The position numbers and the translations under genes were made by a program. Source: Methylophilus glucosoxydans (GTDB lineage: Bacteria > Pseudomonadota > Gammaproteobacteria > Burkholderiales > Methylophilaceae). Taken from it: 64,000 bases of DNA. Under the pieces are notes generated by a model. That model saw only the letters and a list, made by a program, of their open reading frames with translations. It searched no databases and had not been told where the DNA came from. The stretch covers positions 1-64,000 of the forward strand of contig NZ_JBHTJW010000004.1 in assembly GCF_042676145.1 (NCBI RefSeq), read 5' to 3'. This document shows positions 26,085 to 35,864 of this stretch, one piece after another. Positions within the stretch are counted from its first letter, which is position 1; each line of letters begins with the position of its first letter.

Positions 26085-27122
26085 ATGTGGTACATCAAGC
26101 AAGGCTTGCTCAGGCGGATTGCGCCTGTGCTCGTGGTGTGTATGGGATTGACCATGGGCTATCCCACGCAAGCCATTATTCACGGGCTCACGTTTCCGGG
26201 TATGACGATCTCCACGGTCAAGCTCAGCATACAGCATGCCCACTTTTTACAGTCTGTTGAAAAGTGGGAGTATTACGACTCGATTTGCAGTGCAGCGATT
26301 GTGGGCCTCAAACCATTGACGCTGATTACCGCTGCGCATTGCATGAAAGAAGTGCGGCTGACCGGCCCCAAAGATTTGCCCGTGGTAGGCATTGCGCAAC
26401 CTGAACTGCTGGGGCTTGAGGACGTGCGCTTAACACAAGCCTTCTACCGGCCCTTTGATCGTGTGGCTGAAGATTTGACTCAGGATGTCGCTGTGCTGGT
26501 ATTTGATGCCAAAGTACAAAGCCTGATCCAACCGCTGCGCATTCGCATCGACGACCATGTGCCAGATGTCATTATGATTTGCGGCTATGGGCGCGGCTAT
26601 GGCGAGGCGGATACGCGGCATCCACGCTGCGGCGAACGCAAGCCTGTGCATGACCTCTCGGATTTTTATCAGATATTGCCCAAGCCCTATCGCGACATGG
26701 ACGAGATGTTGCACTTGCAAGCACAGACCCAGTTTGCCTATACGCAAGAATTGGTGCATGCCGAAAAGGCGCTGCTGGCGGTAAACCGATTAAACGACCT
26801 CGACCAGTACGACCATACGATTCCCATGCCTACGGTGGGCGATTCTGGCGGGCCGTGGTTGGTGTTGAACGCACAAGGACAATACGAGTTATTGGCGATT
26901 ACCAGCCTGGTTGAACGCTTTTACAATCCCAGCGCTAACTGGCCGTTCTTCCAGAAACAGGTGCCGCTCTCAGAGTACCCCTATGTGGCTTATGGACTCA
27001 AGTTGAGCCACCCTGAAGTCTTGGGATTTTTGCAATATGCACAACATAGTGGTGCCGATATCCAGTTCACGTCGGCACCGTTAAATCATTACGGTAAGCG
27101 GCCTGCAAACCCAGGCCGCTGA
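26085..27122 (+). CDS. Secreted trypsin-like serine protease (S1 family)
   Basis: 345 residues. An N-terminal hydrophobic segment (about 12-31) serves for export. The catalytic triad is visible in the usual order: His85 in LITAAHCMKE, Asp134 in LTQDVAVLVF, and Ser254 in TVGDSGGPWLV. The cysteine before the active-site His forms the usual loop disulfide with Cys68. No PDZ or transmembrane domain follows, so it is not a DegP type. It should act in the periplasm or outside the cell. The small exported protein directly upstream might be a substrate or inhibitor; this is only suggested by proximity. Confidence 0.85.
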   Translation: MWYIKQGLLRRIAPVLVVCMGLTMGYPTQAIIHGLTFPGMTISTVKLSIQHAHFLQSVEKWEYYDSICSAAIVGLKPLTLITAAHCMKEVRLTGPKDLPVVGIAQPELLGLEDVRLTQAFYRPFDRVAEDLTQDVAVLVFDAKVQSLIQPLRIRIDDHVPDVIMICGYGRGYGEADTRHPRCGERKPVHDLSDFYQILPKPYRDMDEMLHLQAQTQFAYTQELVHAEKALLAVNRLNDLDQYDHTIPMPTVGDSGGPWLVLNAQGQYELLAITSLVERFYNPSANWPFFQKQVPLSEYPYVAYGLKLSHPEVLGFLQYAQHSGADIQFTSAPLNHYGKRPANPGR

Positions 27123-27125
27123 GAT

Positions 27126-27386
27126 TCAGGCATTCAGCTTGTGATCAATTTCTTTTTCAGCCTGTAGCCAGTAATCCATGTGGCTATCGCCAAAGCCGTT
27201 TTTCTCTGCAATATAGTAGGCCGCAATTTCAATCATCTTGTAACGCTCTTCGCTGGTGATAATAGAAGGTTTTACAGACTTTTTACGGGGGCTGGCAGAT
27301 TTGGTTTTTGGGGTGTCAGTTTTAGGGGCCGCTTTTTTGGCGCTGGTTTTTTTTGCGGATACATCAGTGGTCTTGCTTGTTGCCAT
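27126..27386 (-). CDS. DUF2934 protein with Lys/Ala-rich N-terminus
   Basis: 86 residues with AAGGAG before the ATG. The first ~45 residues are a low-complexity Lys/Ala/Ser/Thr/Pro tail (KKTSAKKAAPKTDTPKTK) like those of histone-like DNA-binding proteins. The C-terminal ~40 residues (ERYKMIEIAAYYIAEKNGF, then DYWLQAEKEID) match the short DUF2934 helix pair. Function unknown; the basic tail suggests nucleic acid contact. It is convergent with the protease gene, with only three bases between the stops. Confidence 0.8.
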   Translation of the reverse strand: MATSKTTDVSAKKTSAKKAAPKTDTPKTKSASPRKKSVKPSIITSEERYKMIEIAAYYIAEKNGFGDSHMDYWLQAEKEIDHKLNA

Positions 27387-27641
27387 ACATAACTCCTTGG
27401 TCTAGAGATGAATGAAAATAAAGCTTGTGGCCTCGTCATACTCATATTACAAACGGTAACCCGTCATCGTCAAGCGGCTAACTTCCTGAATATGCAGGGA
27501 ATTTGATATGTGTCAGCTATTTTTGCTGTTTGAAGCATTTTTCACGGTCAAGTTCACTCGCTTTGCAAATGCAGGGTGGCCCTTCCAAAGTCGCTGCAGA
27601 TATGGTGTAGTGACAGCAATTCATCATTTTTAAAAATAAAT

Positions 27642-28805
27642 ATGTATAAAAAAGCGCTCACTTCACTGACCATCCTGTTCTTTATGATGGGCTTTATCAC
27701 CTGCCTGAACGATATTCTGGTGCCCTATCTGAAAGCTATTTTTGCCTTGAGCTATGCCCAGGCGGCCTTGATCCAGTTCTGTTTTTTTGCGGCTTATGGC
27801 CTGACTTCTATCCCGTTTAGCAAACTGATTGAGCAAGTCGGCTACCAAAAAGGCATGGTGATCGGCTTTGCCTTAGCCGCCCTGGGCTGCCTGCTGTTTT
27901 ATCCGGCCGTGCTATTGCATACATATGGCTTGTTTTTGGCGGCCTTGTTCGTGCTCGCGTCTGGCATCGTGCTACTGCAAGTGGCCGCAAACCCTTGCGT
28001 GTCAATCATCGGACCCAAAGAAACTGCGTCTTCCAGACTGACCATGGCTCAAGCCTTTAACTCTCTCGGCACCTTTGTCGCCCCGTTTTTTGGCGCCTAT
28101 TTCATCCTCTCTGGCTTGACTAACTCCAGCTATGCCGAAGGCGTGGTCTATCCTTATTTCCTGATTGCTAGCGTATTGATCGTGATCGCAGTCGTGCTAT
28201 CACGCATCAACCTGTCAGGGATCGAAAGCGCAGAAGCAGACGAGAGCAGCTGGTCTGAAGTATTGCAAGAAAAAGGCCTGTTACTGGGCGTAATCGGTAT
28301 TTTTGCCTACGTTGGCGCTGAAGTCTCGATAGGCAGTTTTCTGGTCAATTATGTGATGGACATCAGCCATGTTGCTGAAACCCAGGCCGCACCGTTGGTG
28401 GCTTTGTACTGGGGTGGCGCCATGATAGGCCGCTTTATCGGCATCTTCACCCTTAAGGCATTCGCCCCCGCCAAAGTGCTCATCACCCACGCATTGCTCT
28501 CGGTCATGTTTATCCTGGTCTCCATGCAAAGCACGGGCAATCTTGCAATTGCGACCATGGTGCTGGTTGGCTTGTGTAACTCCATCATGTTCCCGACTAT
28601 TTTCACACTTGGCATTAAAGGCCTAAAAGCGGGCCAAGAGAAAAAAGGCTCAGGTTTGCTCGCAACAGCAATTGTGGGCGGCGCAGTGATCCCACTTTTG
28701 ACCGGCTTGCTTGCTGATCGCTTGGGAATACACCATGCCTTTGTGTTGCCGGTGATTTGTTATGCGTATATCGCTTGGTTTGGCATGCGTAATTTGAAGT
28801 TATAA
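27642..28805 (+). CDS. Sugar transporter of the major facilitator superfamily (FucP/GluP type)
   Basis: 387 residues from the ATG at 27642; a GTG 66 bases upstream would add residues that do not fit the family. The protein starts with TM1 as MGFITCLNDILVPYLKAIF, the conserved FucP-family block with the N and D that line the sugar/proton path. Twelve hydrophobic helices can be counted. This family imports fucose, glucose or galactose with protons across the inner membrane. No sugar catabolic gene or regulator is beside it, so the substrate is open. The upstream 250 bases contain no gene. Confidence 0.85.
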   Translation: MYKKALTSLTILFFMMGFITCLNDILVPYLKAIFALSYAQAALIQFCFFAAYGLTSIPFSKLIEQVGYQKGMVIGFALAALGCLLFYPAVLLHTYGLFLAALFVLASGIVLLQVAANPCVSIIGPKETASSRLTMAQAFNSLGTFVAPFFGAYFILSGLTNSSYAEGVVYPYFLIASVLIVIAVVLSRINLSGIESAEADESSWSEVLQEKGLLLGVIGIFAYVGAEVSIGSFLVNYVMDISHVAETQAAPLVALYWGGAMIGRFIGIFTLKAFAPAKVLITHALLSVMFILVSMQSTGNLAIATMVLVGLCNSIMFPTIFTLGIKGLKAGQEKKGSGLLATAIVGGAVIPLLTGLLADRLGIHHAFVLPVICYAYIAWFGMRNLKL

Positions 28806-28815
28806 CCGTAAGTCT

Positions 28816-28843
28816 GTAGGGTGGGCAACTTGTTGCCCACGCG
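28816..28843 (+). repeat. Palindromic dispersed repeat, copy 1
   Basis: Core GTGGGCAACTTGTTGCCCAC is a perfect palindrome with 9-base arms, preceded by GTAGG and followed by GCG. Related copies lie at 28902, 62468 and 62968. REP-like element. Confidence 0.85.
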
Positions 28844-28901
28844 AGGTAACTTCAAATGCGATGGATATGGTTGGATGCAGATCTATTCAGGTATTTCTGG
28901 C

Positions 28902-28930
28902 CGCGTTGGCAATCAATTGCCCACACTATA
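28902..28930 (-). repeat. Palindromic dispersed repeat, copy 2 (degenerate, inverted)
   Basis: Inverted relative to copy 1, 58 bases away; it retains GGCAA..TTGCCCAC. A head-to-head pair like this resembles a BIME arrangement. Confidence 0.7.
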
Positions 28931-28942
28931 AAGTTGTAACCA

Positions 28943-29257
28943 TCACAGGCCTTTAGCCAAAGCATCTTTAATCACTTGAGATACGGTTTTTTCTGTGATT
29001 CCATGTGTTTTACAGTAGTCAGACTTCATCCATTCAGAAAGTTTTTTCTGACCTTTACTGGCATTACAGCCCCTGCAACACAGTGCAATATTCTCAAGTG
29101 AAATGATGGTTTCATCGTTGATAATGTGTTCCCAGCTGGCAGCAGATCTGGTGGAGACTGAAGTGGGTGTAAACTCTCTGGCGCAATAGACACACGCTTT
29201 GTCTCTATTTCTGATGGCTGCCTCAAGCCAATCGGGAATATGCCATTGATTCGCCAT
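28943..29257 (-). CDS. HNH endonuclease-family protein
   Basis: 104 residues. The zinc-ribbon type HNH fold is recognisable: CVYC, then SWEHIINDETIISLENIALCCRGCNASKGQKKL, with the His and Asn of the metal-dependent active site and CxxC pairs for zinc. Such small stand-alone HNH proteins cut or nick DNA and are often carried on phages or mobile islands. Base composition is more AT-rich than the neighbouring genes, and a pair of palindromic repeats sits directly beyond its 3' end, which hints at acquisition. The exact substrate is unknown. Confidence 0.82.
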   Translation of the reverse strand: MANQWHIPDWLEAAIRNRDKACVYCAREFTPTSVSTRSAASWEHIINDETIISLENIALCCRGCNASKGQKKLSEWMKSDYCKTHGITEKTVSQVIKDALAKGL

Positions 29258-29370
29258 AAAATAGACTTCACTTTGTGTATCAACGTATAAGGATTCTGCC
29301 CAATATCGGCTAATGATGCAATTAATCGAGCCTCACGTGACGCGTGAAATCCAAAAGCTGACCTAACACG

Positions 29371-30810
29371 CTACGCCGATGTCCCACCCACCGTCAACCC
29401 GTCAATCCTCAACGTAGGCTGCCCAACCCCTACAGGCACACTCTGACCTTCTTTACCACAAGTCCCTACGCCGCTATCCAGCGCCATATCATTGCCTATC
29501 ATGCTCACACGTTTCAGTACGTCAGGGCCGTTACCAATCAGCGTCGCACCTTTGACAGGGTAGGTGATTTGGCCATCTTCAATCATGTAGGCTTCAGCGG
29601 CACTAAACACGAACTTGCCGCTAGTGATATCTACCTGGCCGCCGCCAAAGTTGGCTGCGTATAGGCCTTTTTTGACTGACTTGATAATCTCTTGCGGGTC
29701 TTTGTCGCCGTTGAGCATATAGGTGTTGGTCATGCGCGGCATGGGGATATGCGCGTAGCTTTCGCGGCGGGCGTTGCCGGTGAGGCTCATGCCCATCAGG
29801 CGGGCGTTGAGCGTATCCTGGATGTAGCCGCGCAGGATGCCGTCTTCAATCAATACGGTTTTTTCCGGGGCGTTGCCTTCGTCATCCATGGTCAGGGAGC
29901 CGCGGCGATCGGCGATGGTGCCGTCATCGACAATGGTGATGCCTTTGGCGGCGACTTGCTGGCCGATCATGTTGCTGAAGGCGCTGCTGCCTTTGCGGTT
30001 AAAGTCGCCTTCGAGGCCGTGGCCGATGGCTTCGTGCAGCAAAATGCCGGGCCAGCCGCTGCCGAGCACGACAGTCATGCTGCCCGCAGGGGCAGGGAGC
30101 GCATCCAGATTAACCAGGGCTTGATGCACGGCTTTTTGTGCGTAGTCTTGCAGCACCTCATCGGTGAAGTAGCTGTAATCAAAGCGGCCACCGCCACCAC
30201 TGGAGCCTTGTTCGCGACGGCCATTGTGCTCGGCGATGACTTGTAGGGAGACGCGCACCAGCGGGCGCACATCGCCTGCCATGACGCCGTCACTGCGGGC
30301 GACCATGACGACTTCGTATTCGGCGGCCATGGAGGCCATCACTTGCGTCACGCGAGGGTCTTGGGCCTTGGCGTAACGTTCTAGTTTTTCGAGCAGCTTG
30401 ACCTTCGCGTCTGCACTCAGACTGGCAATCGGGTCTTGCGGCAGATAGAGTGGCAGGTGGCTGCGGGTGACGATGCTGTGGCCGGTTTTTTCTTGCCCCA
30501 GGCTGGCGATAGCGCGGGTCGCGCTGGCCGCTTGTTGCAGGGCGTCGAGGTGGATGTCATCCGAATAGGCAAAAGCCGTTTTTTCGCCGCTGACGGCGCG
30601 TACGCCAACACCCTGGTCGATATTGAAACTGCCGGATTTGACCTGACCTTCTTCCAGGCCCCAGGATTCGCTGCGGCTGTATTGAAAATACAGGTCGGCA
30701 TAGTCGATATTGTGCGTCATCATGCCGGAGAGCACATTGGTCAGCGCTTCTTGATCCAGTCCAGCAGGGCGCAGCAGTAAATCGTTGGCAGTGGTCAGGT
30801 GTGTTTGCAT
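29371..30810 (-). CDS. tldD: Metalloprotease TldD
   Basis: 479 residues, the usual TldD length. The zinc site HEAIGH (259-264) lies in GILLHEAIGHGLEGDFNRKGSS, the family signature, and the Gly-rich C-terminal half is complete. TldD works with TldE/PmbA as a heterodimeric protease that degrades unfolded small peptides and matures some antitoxins or modified peptides; the TldE gene is not in the window. It is the third gene of a leftward yhdP-nit-tldD block that is conserved in many proteobacteria, 96 bases after the amidase gene. Confidence 0.95.
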   Translation of the reverse strand: MQTHLTTANDLLLRPAGLDQEALTNVLSGMMTHNIDYADLYFQYSRSESWGLEEGQVKSGSFNIDQGVGVRAVSGEKTAFAYSDDIHLDALQQAASATRAIASLGQEKTGHSIVTRSHLPLYLPQDPIASLSADAKVKLLEKLERYAKAQDPRVTQVMASMAAEYEVVMVARSDGVMAGDVRPLVRVSLQVIAEHNGRREQGSSGGGGRFDYSYFTDEVLQDYAQKAVHQALVNLDALPAPAGSMTVVLGSGWPGILLHEAIGHGLEGDFNRKGSSAFSNMIGQQVAAKGITIVDDGTIADRRGSLTMDDEGNAPEKTVLIEDGILRGYIQDTLNARLMGMSLTGNARRESYAHIPMPRMTNTYMLNGDKDPQEIIKSVKKGLYAANFGGGQVDITSGKFVFSAAEAYMIEDGQITYPVKGATLIGNGPDVLKRVSMIGNDMALDSGVGTCGKEGQSVPVGVGQPTLRIDGLTVGGTSA

Positions 30811-30906
30811 AGTGGGTCTACTTTACTTTCAGCGTCTGGTGAGCGGGTTGTTTTGGTTTGAGTGATTTTTCACCAAGGAGTGCCGCTTGCGTGCTCAGGG
30901 TTTTCA

Positions 30907-31761
30907 TTAAATGGCTTTAATGGTTTTGTGTTTAAGCGCAGGTAAGCTTTCGCGCAGGTTTTTAATATAGTTGCGGTTAACATTGGCGATGACAATTCCG
31001 GAGCCACGTGGCAAGCGGTCAAGCACGACGCCCCACGGATCGACAATCATGCTGTTACCATGGGTTTCGCGGCCAGAGAGATGGTAACCCCCCTGCGCAG
31101 ATGCAACCACATAGCACAGGTTTTCTACCGCACGGGCGCGTACAAGGGTTTCCCAATGGGCTTTGCCTGTGGTTTCGGTAAAGGCTGAGGGCACCACGAT
31201 CATATCCACATCACCCATGGCGCGGAACAGCTCGGGGAAGCGTAAGTCGTAGCAAATCGAGAGACCAATTCGGCCAAACGGGGTGTCTACGGTGACCACG
31301 GTATCGCCAGGTTCAATGGTGTTTTCTTCGTGGTAATGCTCGGTGCCCATATCCATGCCAAACAGGTGAATCTTGTCATAACGGGCGACTTGTTCGCCTT
31401 TGTCGTTATACACCAGGCAGCTGTTACGCACTTTATTGGCGTAATTGCTTTCCAGCGGCACTGTGCCAGCGACAATCCAGATTTTGTAGGCTTTGGCGGT
31501 TTTGCTCAAAAACTGCTGGATAGGCCCGGTATTGGGCTTCTCGCGGATGGTGACCTTGTCAAAATCTTTAAGCCCCATGATGCAAAAGTACTCAGGCAGT
31601 ACCACCAGCTTGGCGCCAGCCTTGGCCGCCATTTCGATGAGCCGCTTGGACTCGACCAGGTTGGCCGAAACACTGGGGCTGGACGCCATCTGGATCGCCG
31701 CAACTTTGACGATGTCATCATTGGCTGAGGATTTGAGTTTTTTGGTTTTATTGTCGGCCAT
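30907..31761 (-). CDS. Nitrilase-superfamily amidohydrolase (Nit1/Nit2-like)
   Basis: 284 residues. The Glu-Lys-Cys triad is visible: Glu57 in VVLPEYF, Lys130 in RYDKIHLF and Cys170 in SICYDLRFPELFR. The sequence is of the Nit type (deaminated glutathione amidase or omega-amidase) rather than a true nitrilase. The Nit enzymes repair deaminated glutathione made by transaminase side reactions; this is the likeliest role. The Lys-rich N-terminal dozen residues are not part of the domain. It lies between yhdP (34 bases) and tldD on the same strand. Confidence 0.88.
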   Translation of the reverse strand: MADNKTKKLKSSANDDIVKVAAIQMASSPSVSANLVESKRLIEMAAKAGAKLVVLPEYFCIMGLKDFDKVTIREKPNTGPIQQFLSKTAKAYKIWIVAGTVPLESNYANKVRNSCLVYNDKGEQVARYDKIHLFGMDMGTEHYHEENTIEPGDTVVTVDTPFGRIGLSICYDLRFPELFRAMGDVDMIVVPSAFTETTGKAHWETLVRARAVENLCYVVASAQGGYHLSGRETHGNSMIVDPWGVVLDRLPRGSGIVIANVNRNYIKNLRESLPALKHKTIKAI

Positions 31762-31795
31762 GGCAAGTTTCCGGTTTAAATGCTTGATATTGACA

Positions 31796-34700
31796 TTAAT
31801 GCAGATTTTTTAAAGGTTGAACAGCAGGGGTGGCCGGGGCTTTTTTATCGGCGTCGGCTTCCTGCGGGTTATCCCAGGTGCCTGTAATCATATACTCACT
31901 GGCACTGATTTTGTTAAGTGGATCTTTGAGCAGCTTTTGCGCGACAAAGGCAGCCACGCCGACAATTGGCCCGCCGGCCAGCGCTGCAAGCGATACCGAG
32001 TCGGAAATATGTGGGACGACCCGCACTTTGAGGCGCTGCGTTTCGGCCTTGAGGTTGGTCTCCCCCTTGATTCTGGCCTCAGCGGCAGGGCCGGTCATAA
32101 ACAGGTCGTCGCTGCGTAAAATCCCGTCGCGAATATTGGCGGTAGAGGTGATTTTGTCAAAGGCAAAGCCTTCGCTAAACAAGTCGTGGAAATCCAGCGT
32201 CAAGCGCCGTGGCAAGCTCTGCAAGCTCAACAGGCCGAGCAAGCGTCCCACGCCGGGTTGCACTTTCAGGATCTGGCCTTTTTCAAGCTGCATGGTGAAG
32301 CTGCCATCCAGGCGTTCAACCGCAAACTCGTGCGGGCTGCCTGGCCAGCTTAGTTGGCCATTCATGTTGCCTGTGCCGCCCTTGACCATTTCCCCTCCGG
32401 GTTGAAAACGCTGCAAGGTTTTGCCCAGGTTGCTTGAGTTCAGGTTGAATTTGAGCTGGGTTTGCGGGCTGCGCACCGAGTTGCGCCAGGTGCCGTCCGC
32501 GGTGAGCTGGCTGTCCGGATTGGTAATGCTCATGCGCTGGATGACCCAGCTCTCGCCGCTGTTAAAAGCTTTCAAGTCCAGGCTGCCTAATTGCTTGTCG
32601 CCAAACTGGAAGTCCTGCGCAGTGATATCCAGCTCCGGGTAGGTCATGTCCAATCTGCGCGCCTCGGCGGGGGCTGGCGTATTGTCATTATCCGGGGTGC
32701 GTGGCACACGCAGATAATTTAAACGGGCCACCAGTTTATTGGGTTTGCCAGCCAGCCAGTCTGCCTCGCCCGCCAGCTCCTGGCTTTGTATCAGCAGCTT
32801 GAGGCGTTCACTTTCGGGCGTGATATTCAGTTTGATCTGATGCAGATTGCGGTCAAACACATGCAAGGTGCCCGCGGTCAGTTCTACCTGATTGAGCGCC
32901 AGTGAAGATGTGGCCGAGTTTTGGGGCGTGCCTGACTGATTAAGATAGGGCAGCCATTCATCAATGTTGAGCTTTTGAAAGTCTGCCCTCAAGTTGATGC
33001 CATTGCCTGTGGGCAAGCGGGCAGGGGTGTTGATGGCAATTTCCCCTGCGGTAATGGTTGCCGTTTCGCCATTGACCTGGCGGAACAGGTTGGCGTGTAG
33101 CCACTCATTGTAGTCAATCGCAATTTTATCCGGCTGATTGTTTTCCTGACGCACACGGATGATCAGGTTGGCAGGTGTGTCTGCCGTTTTTTTGGCGGGC
33201 TCGGGTAAATCAATCGTCATGCCTATCAGCTGCGAGCGAATATCCAGCCTGAGATTCGGTGCCTGAATCAGCACATTGCTTTTCCAGTCGGTGGTGCCAT
33301 GCAAGGCACGCGTTAACAGGTTGTTATCCAGTTTTCTGAGGGCGGCATCCGTGATGCGGCCGCTGCCCTGAATCATCACAGATTTGTCCGGGCGGGTACT
33401 CAAGCTCAGGGTGGCCGGATTGTCGAACAGGCTGAGTTGTATGCCTTGCGCCTGCAAGCCCTTCTCGTTGAATTTGAGATGCCCGTTGATGTTGCCCATT
33501 TCGGGCATGGCCATTTGCGTATTGGCGGCGATATGCCCATTTTTGATCGCATAGTCGCCCTGAAACTGGCTGGCATCCACGTTAGTGAGCGGAATTTGTA
33601 ACGCCAGCTTGAGGTCTGCCGCGCCGGTGGCTTTGAGCGTATCAGTAAAGCCCATGGTGACTTGCTTGACCGGGCTGGTGTTGATGAATTTAATGCCTTG
33701 CTCCAGGTTGCCTGTTGCGACGGCCTTGACACTCAGAATAGGGTCATCCGCATCCAGTCTCGGAATCTCTACTTGTGCTTGCGTGATGTGCTGGCCGACC
33801 GTGGTGGCATTTTTAACGGCAATATCCATGCGTTTGCCTTCAAACTTGAGGAAGGCGTCGATGTCTTGCAGTTGCGGCCAATCGGTCCCGTATTCCAGGC
33901 TGGCACGGTCAAGCTGGGCTGTGACCCTGAATAAACCCAGTGACGGATCTGAATGAAACGCTGCATTCACATAGGGGAAGTCTTTGACCCGGCCTTTGAC
34001 AATCACTTCGCCGTGTCTAATCTGGCCACCCAGAATCGAGGTATCCAGCCAGTGCAGAGTAGCCTGATCAAGCACCAGGGGATAATAGAACGACGCAAAT
34101 TTGGCATCGCCGCGTTCAATCTGGCTTTGAAGCTGTATGGTATCGCCACCGGTGGCACCCAATTGGTATTCCATGTTGGTGCGTAACGCCAGATGCGGGT
34201 TGGCAAAATGCAAATTGTGTGTGCTGATCAACATTTTTTGGCCGTTATTGCGCCACTCGATTTCGCCTTGTAGCTGATCAATCGGTAGCGGCCAGCGCAA
34301 TAGACCTGCCAATTCAAGTGTGGCCTCTTTTGTGTCCAGCTCCAGGTTGCCTGCATTGGGTTTGAGAGACAGCTGACCAGCCCAGTTTTGCAAGCCAGGG
34401 AGTTTTTCATACGCCTTGGTTTGTATATGATCGAAGCTGGCTGTGATGGCGTAATCCTGCCACTGCTTGTCGTGGTATAGCCAGCGAGCCTTGACTTTGC
34501 TGGCATTGCCCGTGGGAACCATGTTTTCGAGATAGCGGGTGAGGGCAGCGTCTGCAGGCAGCCATTGTGCCAGCAGGTTGCTATGCGTCAGACCCAGCTG
34601 TTTGAGGCTCAGGGTGCCTTCATGACCGTGCTGGTCCCATTGCACCTCACCATTGGCATCGCTGAGCATGAGGCCGGGCTCAATGTCGGCAGAAAAGTGC

Positions 34701-35647
34701 TTGAGTGTCAGCATTTGCCGTTGTTCTACACGTTGCCAGCGCACTTCACCACTGACCGTTTTGGCGATAAAGGTTTGCGATGTGCGGGCGGGCGAGACTG
34801 CAACATGATTGAGCGCAACCTGTGCCGCCAGTCGCTGTAGCTGCAGCTTGTCAAAGGCCAGCGTCGCGGTCAGGTTGCCTTTGCCCGCCGTCAGCGCGAC
34901 AGGCAGGTCAATCCAGGGGCTCCAGGCCGCCAAATCGGTTTCAGGCAAACGGAGTGAGAGTTCGCCATGCCATGCTTCTGGCTTGGATACATCATCGCCA
35001 ACCGCGACGGCTTCAAGATGAATACGTTGCTGGGTCCCTGTTGAAACCAGGCTATCAACATGAATGCTGTGACGGTGCAACAGACGTTGCCAGACCGGTG
35101 TCAATATCTGGATATTCAAATCCTTAAGCAGCAAAGGCGGAGCATGGCGTTGTTCATCAAGCCAGGTCACCGTGGCATTGGATATTTTGATGCGTCGTTG
35201 CGACAGCAGCCAGTTGGCAAACGCTGGATTCCCCTGTCCGGACATGGAAATGCCGGCCAAAAAGACTTGCCCCTCTGCAGTTCTTCTCACTACCAGATTG
35301 GGTGCATCAATATTGAGGCTGACTAGCGAGGGTGAGAGTAGCGCCAGACTGCTCCATGACAGGCGGGTGGTGACCTGGGCCAGTTCAAGCGCCGGGCGTT
35401 GTTGCGTATCGTATAGCGTCACCTTGGACAGTGTGACTTGCGGTGCCAGGCCACGCCAGCGGATGGCTATGCTGGCAATGGTGACATTTTGCTTGAGCGC
35501 GTCGCTCAAGGTGTGTTCGATCCGGCTGCGATAGTCGTCGATATGGGGGAACACGTAAAACTGGATAACCCCGACGATGCCTGCCAGCAGGATGAGGAGG
35601 CCGATCAACAAAGAGAGCAGCCAGCGTTTGATTTTTTGCAGGGGCAT
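31796..35647 (-). CDS. yhdP: YhdP family AsmA-like phospholipid transport protein
   Basis: 1283 residues from the ATG at 35647; a TTG at 35668 would add seven residues. One N-terminal helix (about 6-31 from this ATG) anchors the protein in the inner membrane, and the rest is a very long run of amphipathic beta strands with the AsmA-like C-terminal domain (GTGNMNGQLSWPGSP, then LEKGQILKVQPGVGRLLGLLSLQ). YhdP, TamB and YdbH form bridge-like lipid conduits between inner and outer membrane; YhdP favours saturated phospholipids. Its place at the head of yhdP-nit-tldD matches other proteobacteria. A proline-rich end (ATPAVQPLKNLH) is lineage-specific. Confidence 0.92.
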   Translation of the reverse strand: MPLQKIKRWLLSLLIGLLILLAGIVGVIQFYVFPHIDDYRSRIEHTLSDALKQNVTIASIAIRWRGLAPQVTLSKVTLYDTQQRPALELAQVTTRLSWSSLALLSPSLVSLNIDAPNLVVRRTAEGQVFLAGISMSGQGNPAFANWLLSQRRIKISNATVTWLDEQRHAPPLLLKDLNIQILTPVWQRLLHRHSIHVDSLVSTGTQQRIHLEAVAVGDDVSKPEAWHGELSLRLPETDLAAWSPWIDLPVALTAGKGNLTATLAFDKLQLQRLAAQVALNHVAVSPARTSQTFIAKTVSGEVRWQRVEQRQMLTLKHFSADIEPGLMLSDANGEVQWDQHGHEGTLSLKQLGLTHSNLLAQWLPADAALTRYLENMVPTGNASKVKARWLYHDKQWQDYAITASFDHIQTKAYEKLPGLQNWAGQLSLKPNAGNLELDTKEATLELAGLLRWPLPIDQLQGEIEWRNNGQKMLISTHNLHFANPHLALRTNMEYQLGATGGDTIQLQSQIERGDAKFASFYYPLVLDQATLHWLDTSILGGQIRHGEVIVKGRVKDFPYVNAAFHSDPSLGLFRVTAQLDRASLEYGTDWPQLQDIDAFLKFEGKRMDIAVKNATTVGQHITQAQVEIPRLDADDPILSVKAVATGNLEQGIKFINTSPVKQVTMGFTDTLKATGAADLKLALQIPLTNVDASQFQGDYAIKNGHIAANTQMAMPEMGNINGHLKFNEKGLQAQGIQLSLFDNPATLSLSTRPDKSVMIQGSGRITDAALRKLDNNLLTRALHGTTDWKSNVLIQAPNLRLDIRSQLIGMTIDLPEPAKKTADTPANLIIRVRQENNQPDKIAIDYNEWLHANLFRQVNGETATITAGEIAINTPARLPTGNGINLRADFQKLNIDEWLPYLNQSGTPQNSATSSLALNQVELTAGTLHVFDRNLHQIKLNITPESERLKLLIQSQELAGEADWLAGKPNKLVARLNYLRVPRTPDNDNTPAPAEARRLDMTYPELDITAQDFQFGDKQLGSLDLKAFNSGESWVIQRMSITNPDSQLTADGTWRNSVRSPQTQLKFNLNSSNLGKTLQRFQPGGEMVKGGTGNMNGQLSWPGSPHEFAVERLDGSFTMQLEKGQILKVQPGVGRLLGLLSLQSLPRRLTLDFHDLFSEGFAFDKITSTANIRDGILRSDDLFMTGPAAEARIKGETNLKAETQRLKVRVVPHISDSVSLAALAGGPIVGVAAFVAQKLLKDPLNKISASEYMITGTWDNPQEADADKKAPATPAVQPLKNLH

Positions 35648-35864
35648 ATAAGGGATTTTGCAGAACAAAAAAGATATTATTTATTTATGTGACTATTTTA
35701 CTCGAAAACAGTTGCGTCACTGTCAGCGTTACAACTACATTACGCGCTTTTATCTGGCCTCACCGCTATTTCAGCGGCGCTTCAAGGATTTATCCGCCGA
35801 GCGGGCATGATTCGTTTAAAATGCGATTCTTTTGCTGTTCGATGACGTTTAAAGGTATTCAAGA

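Noticed and set aside
28816..28930. CRISPR array or insertion sequence
   Set aside because: Only two inverted palindromic copies without regular spacers, transposase or target duplications.
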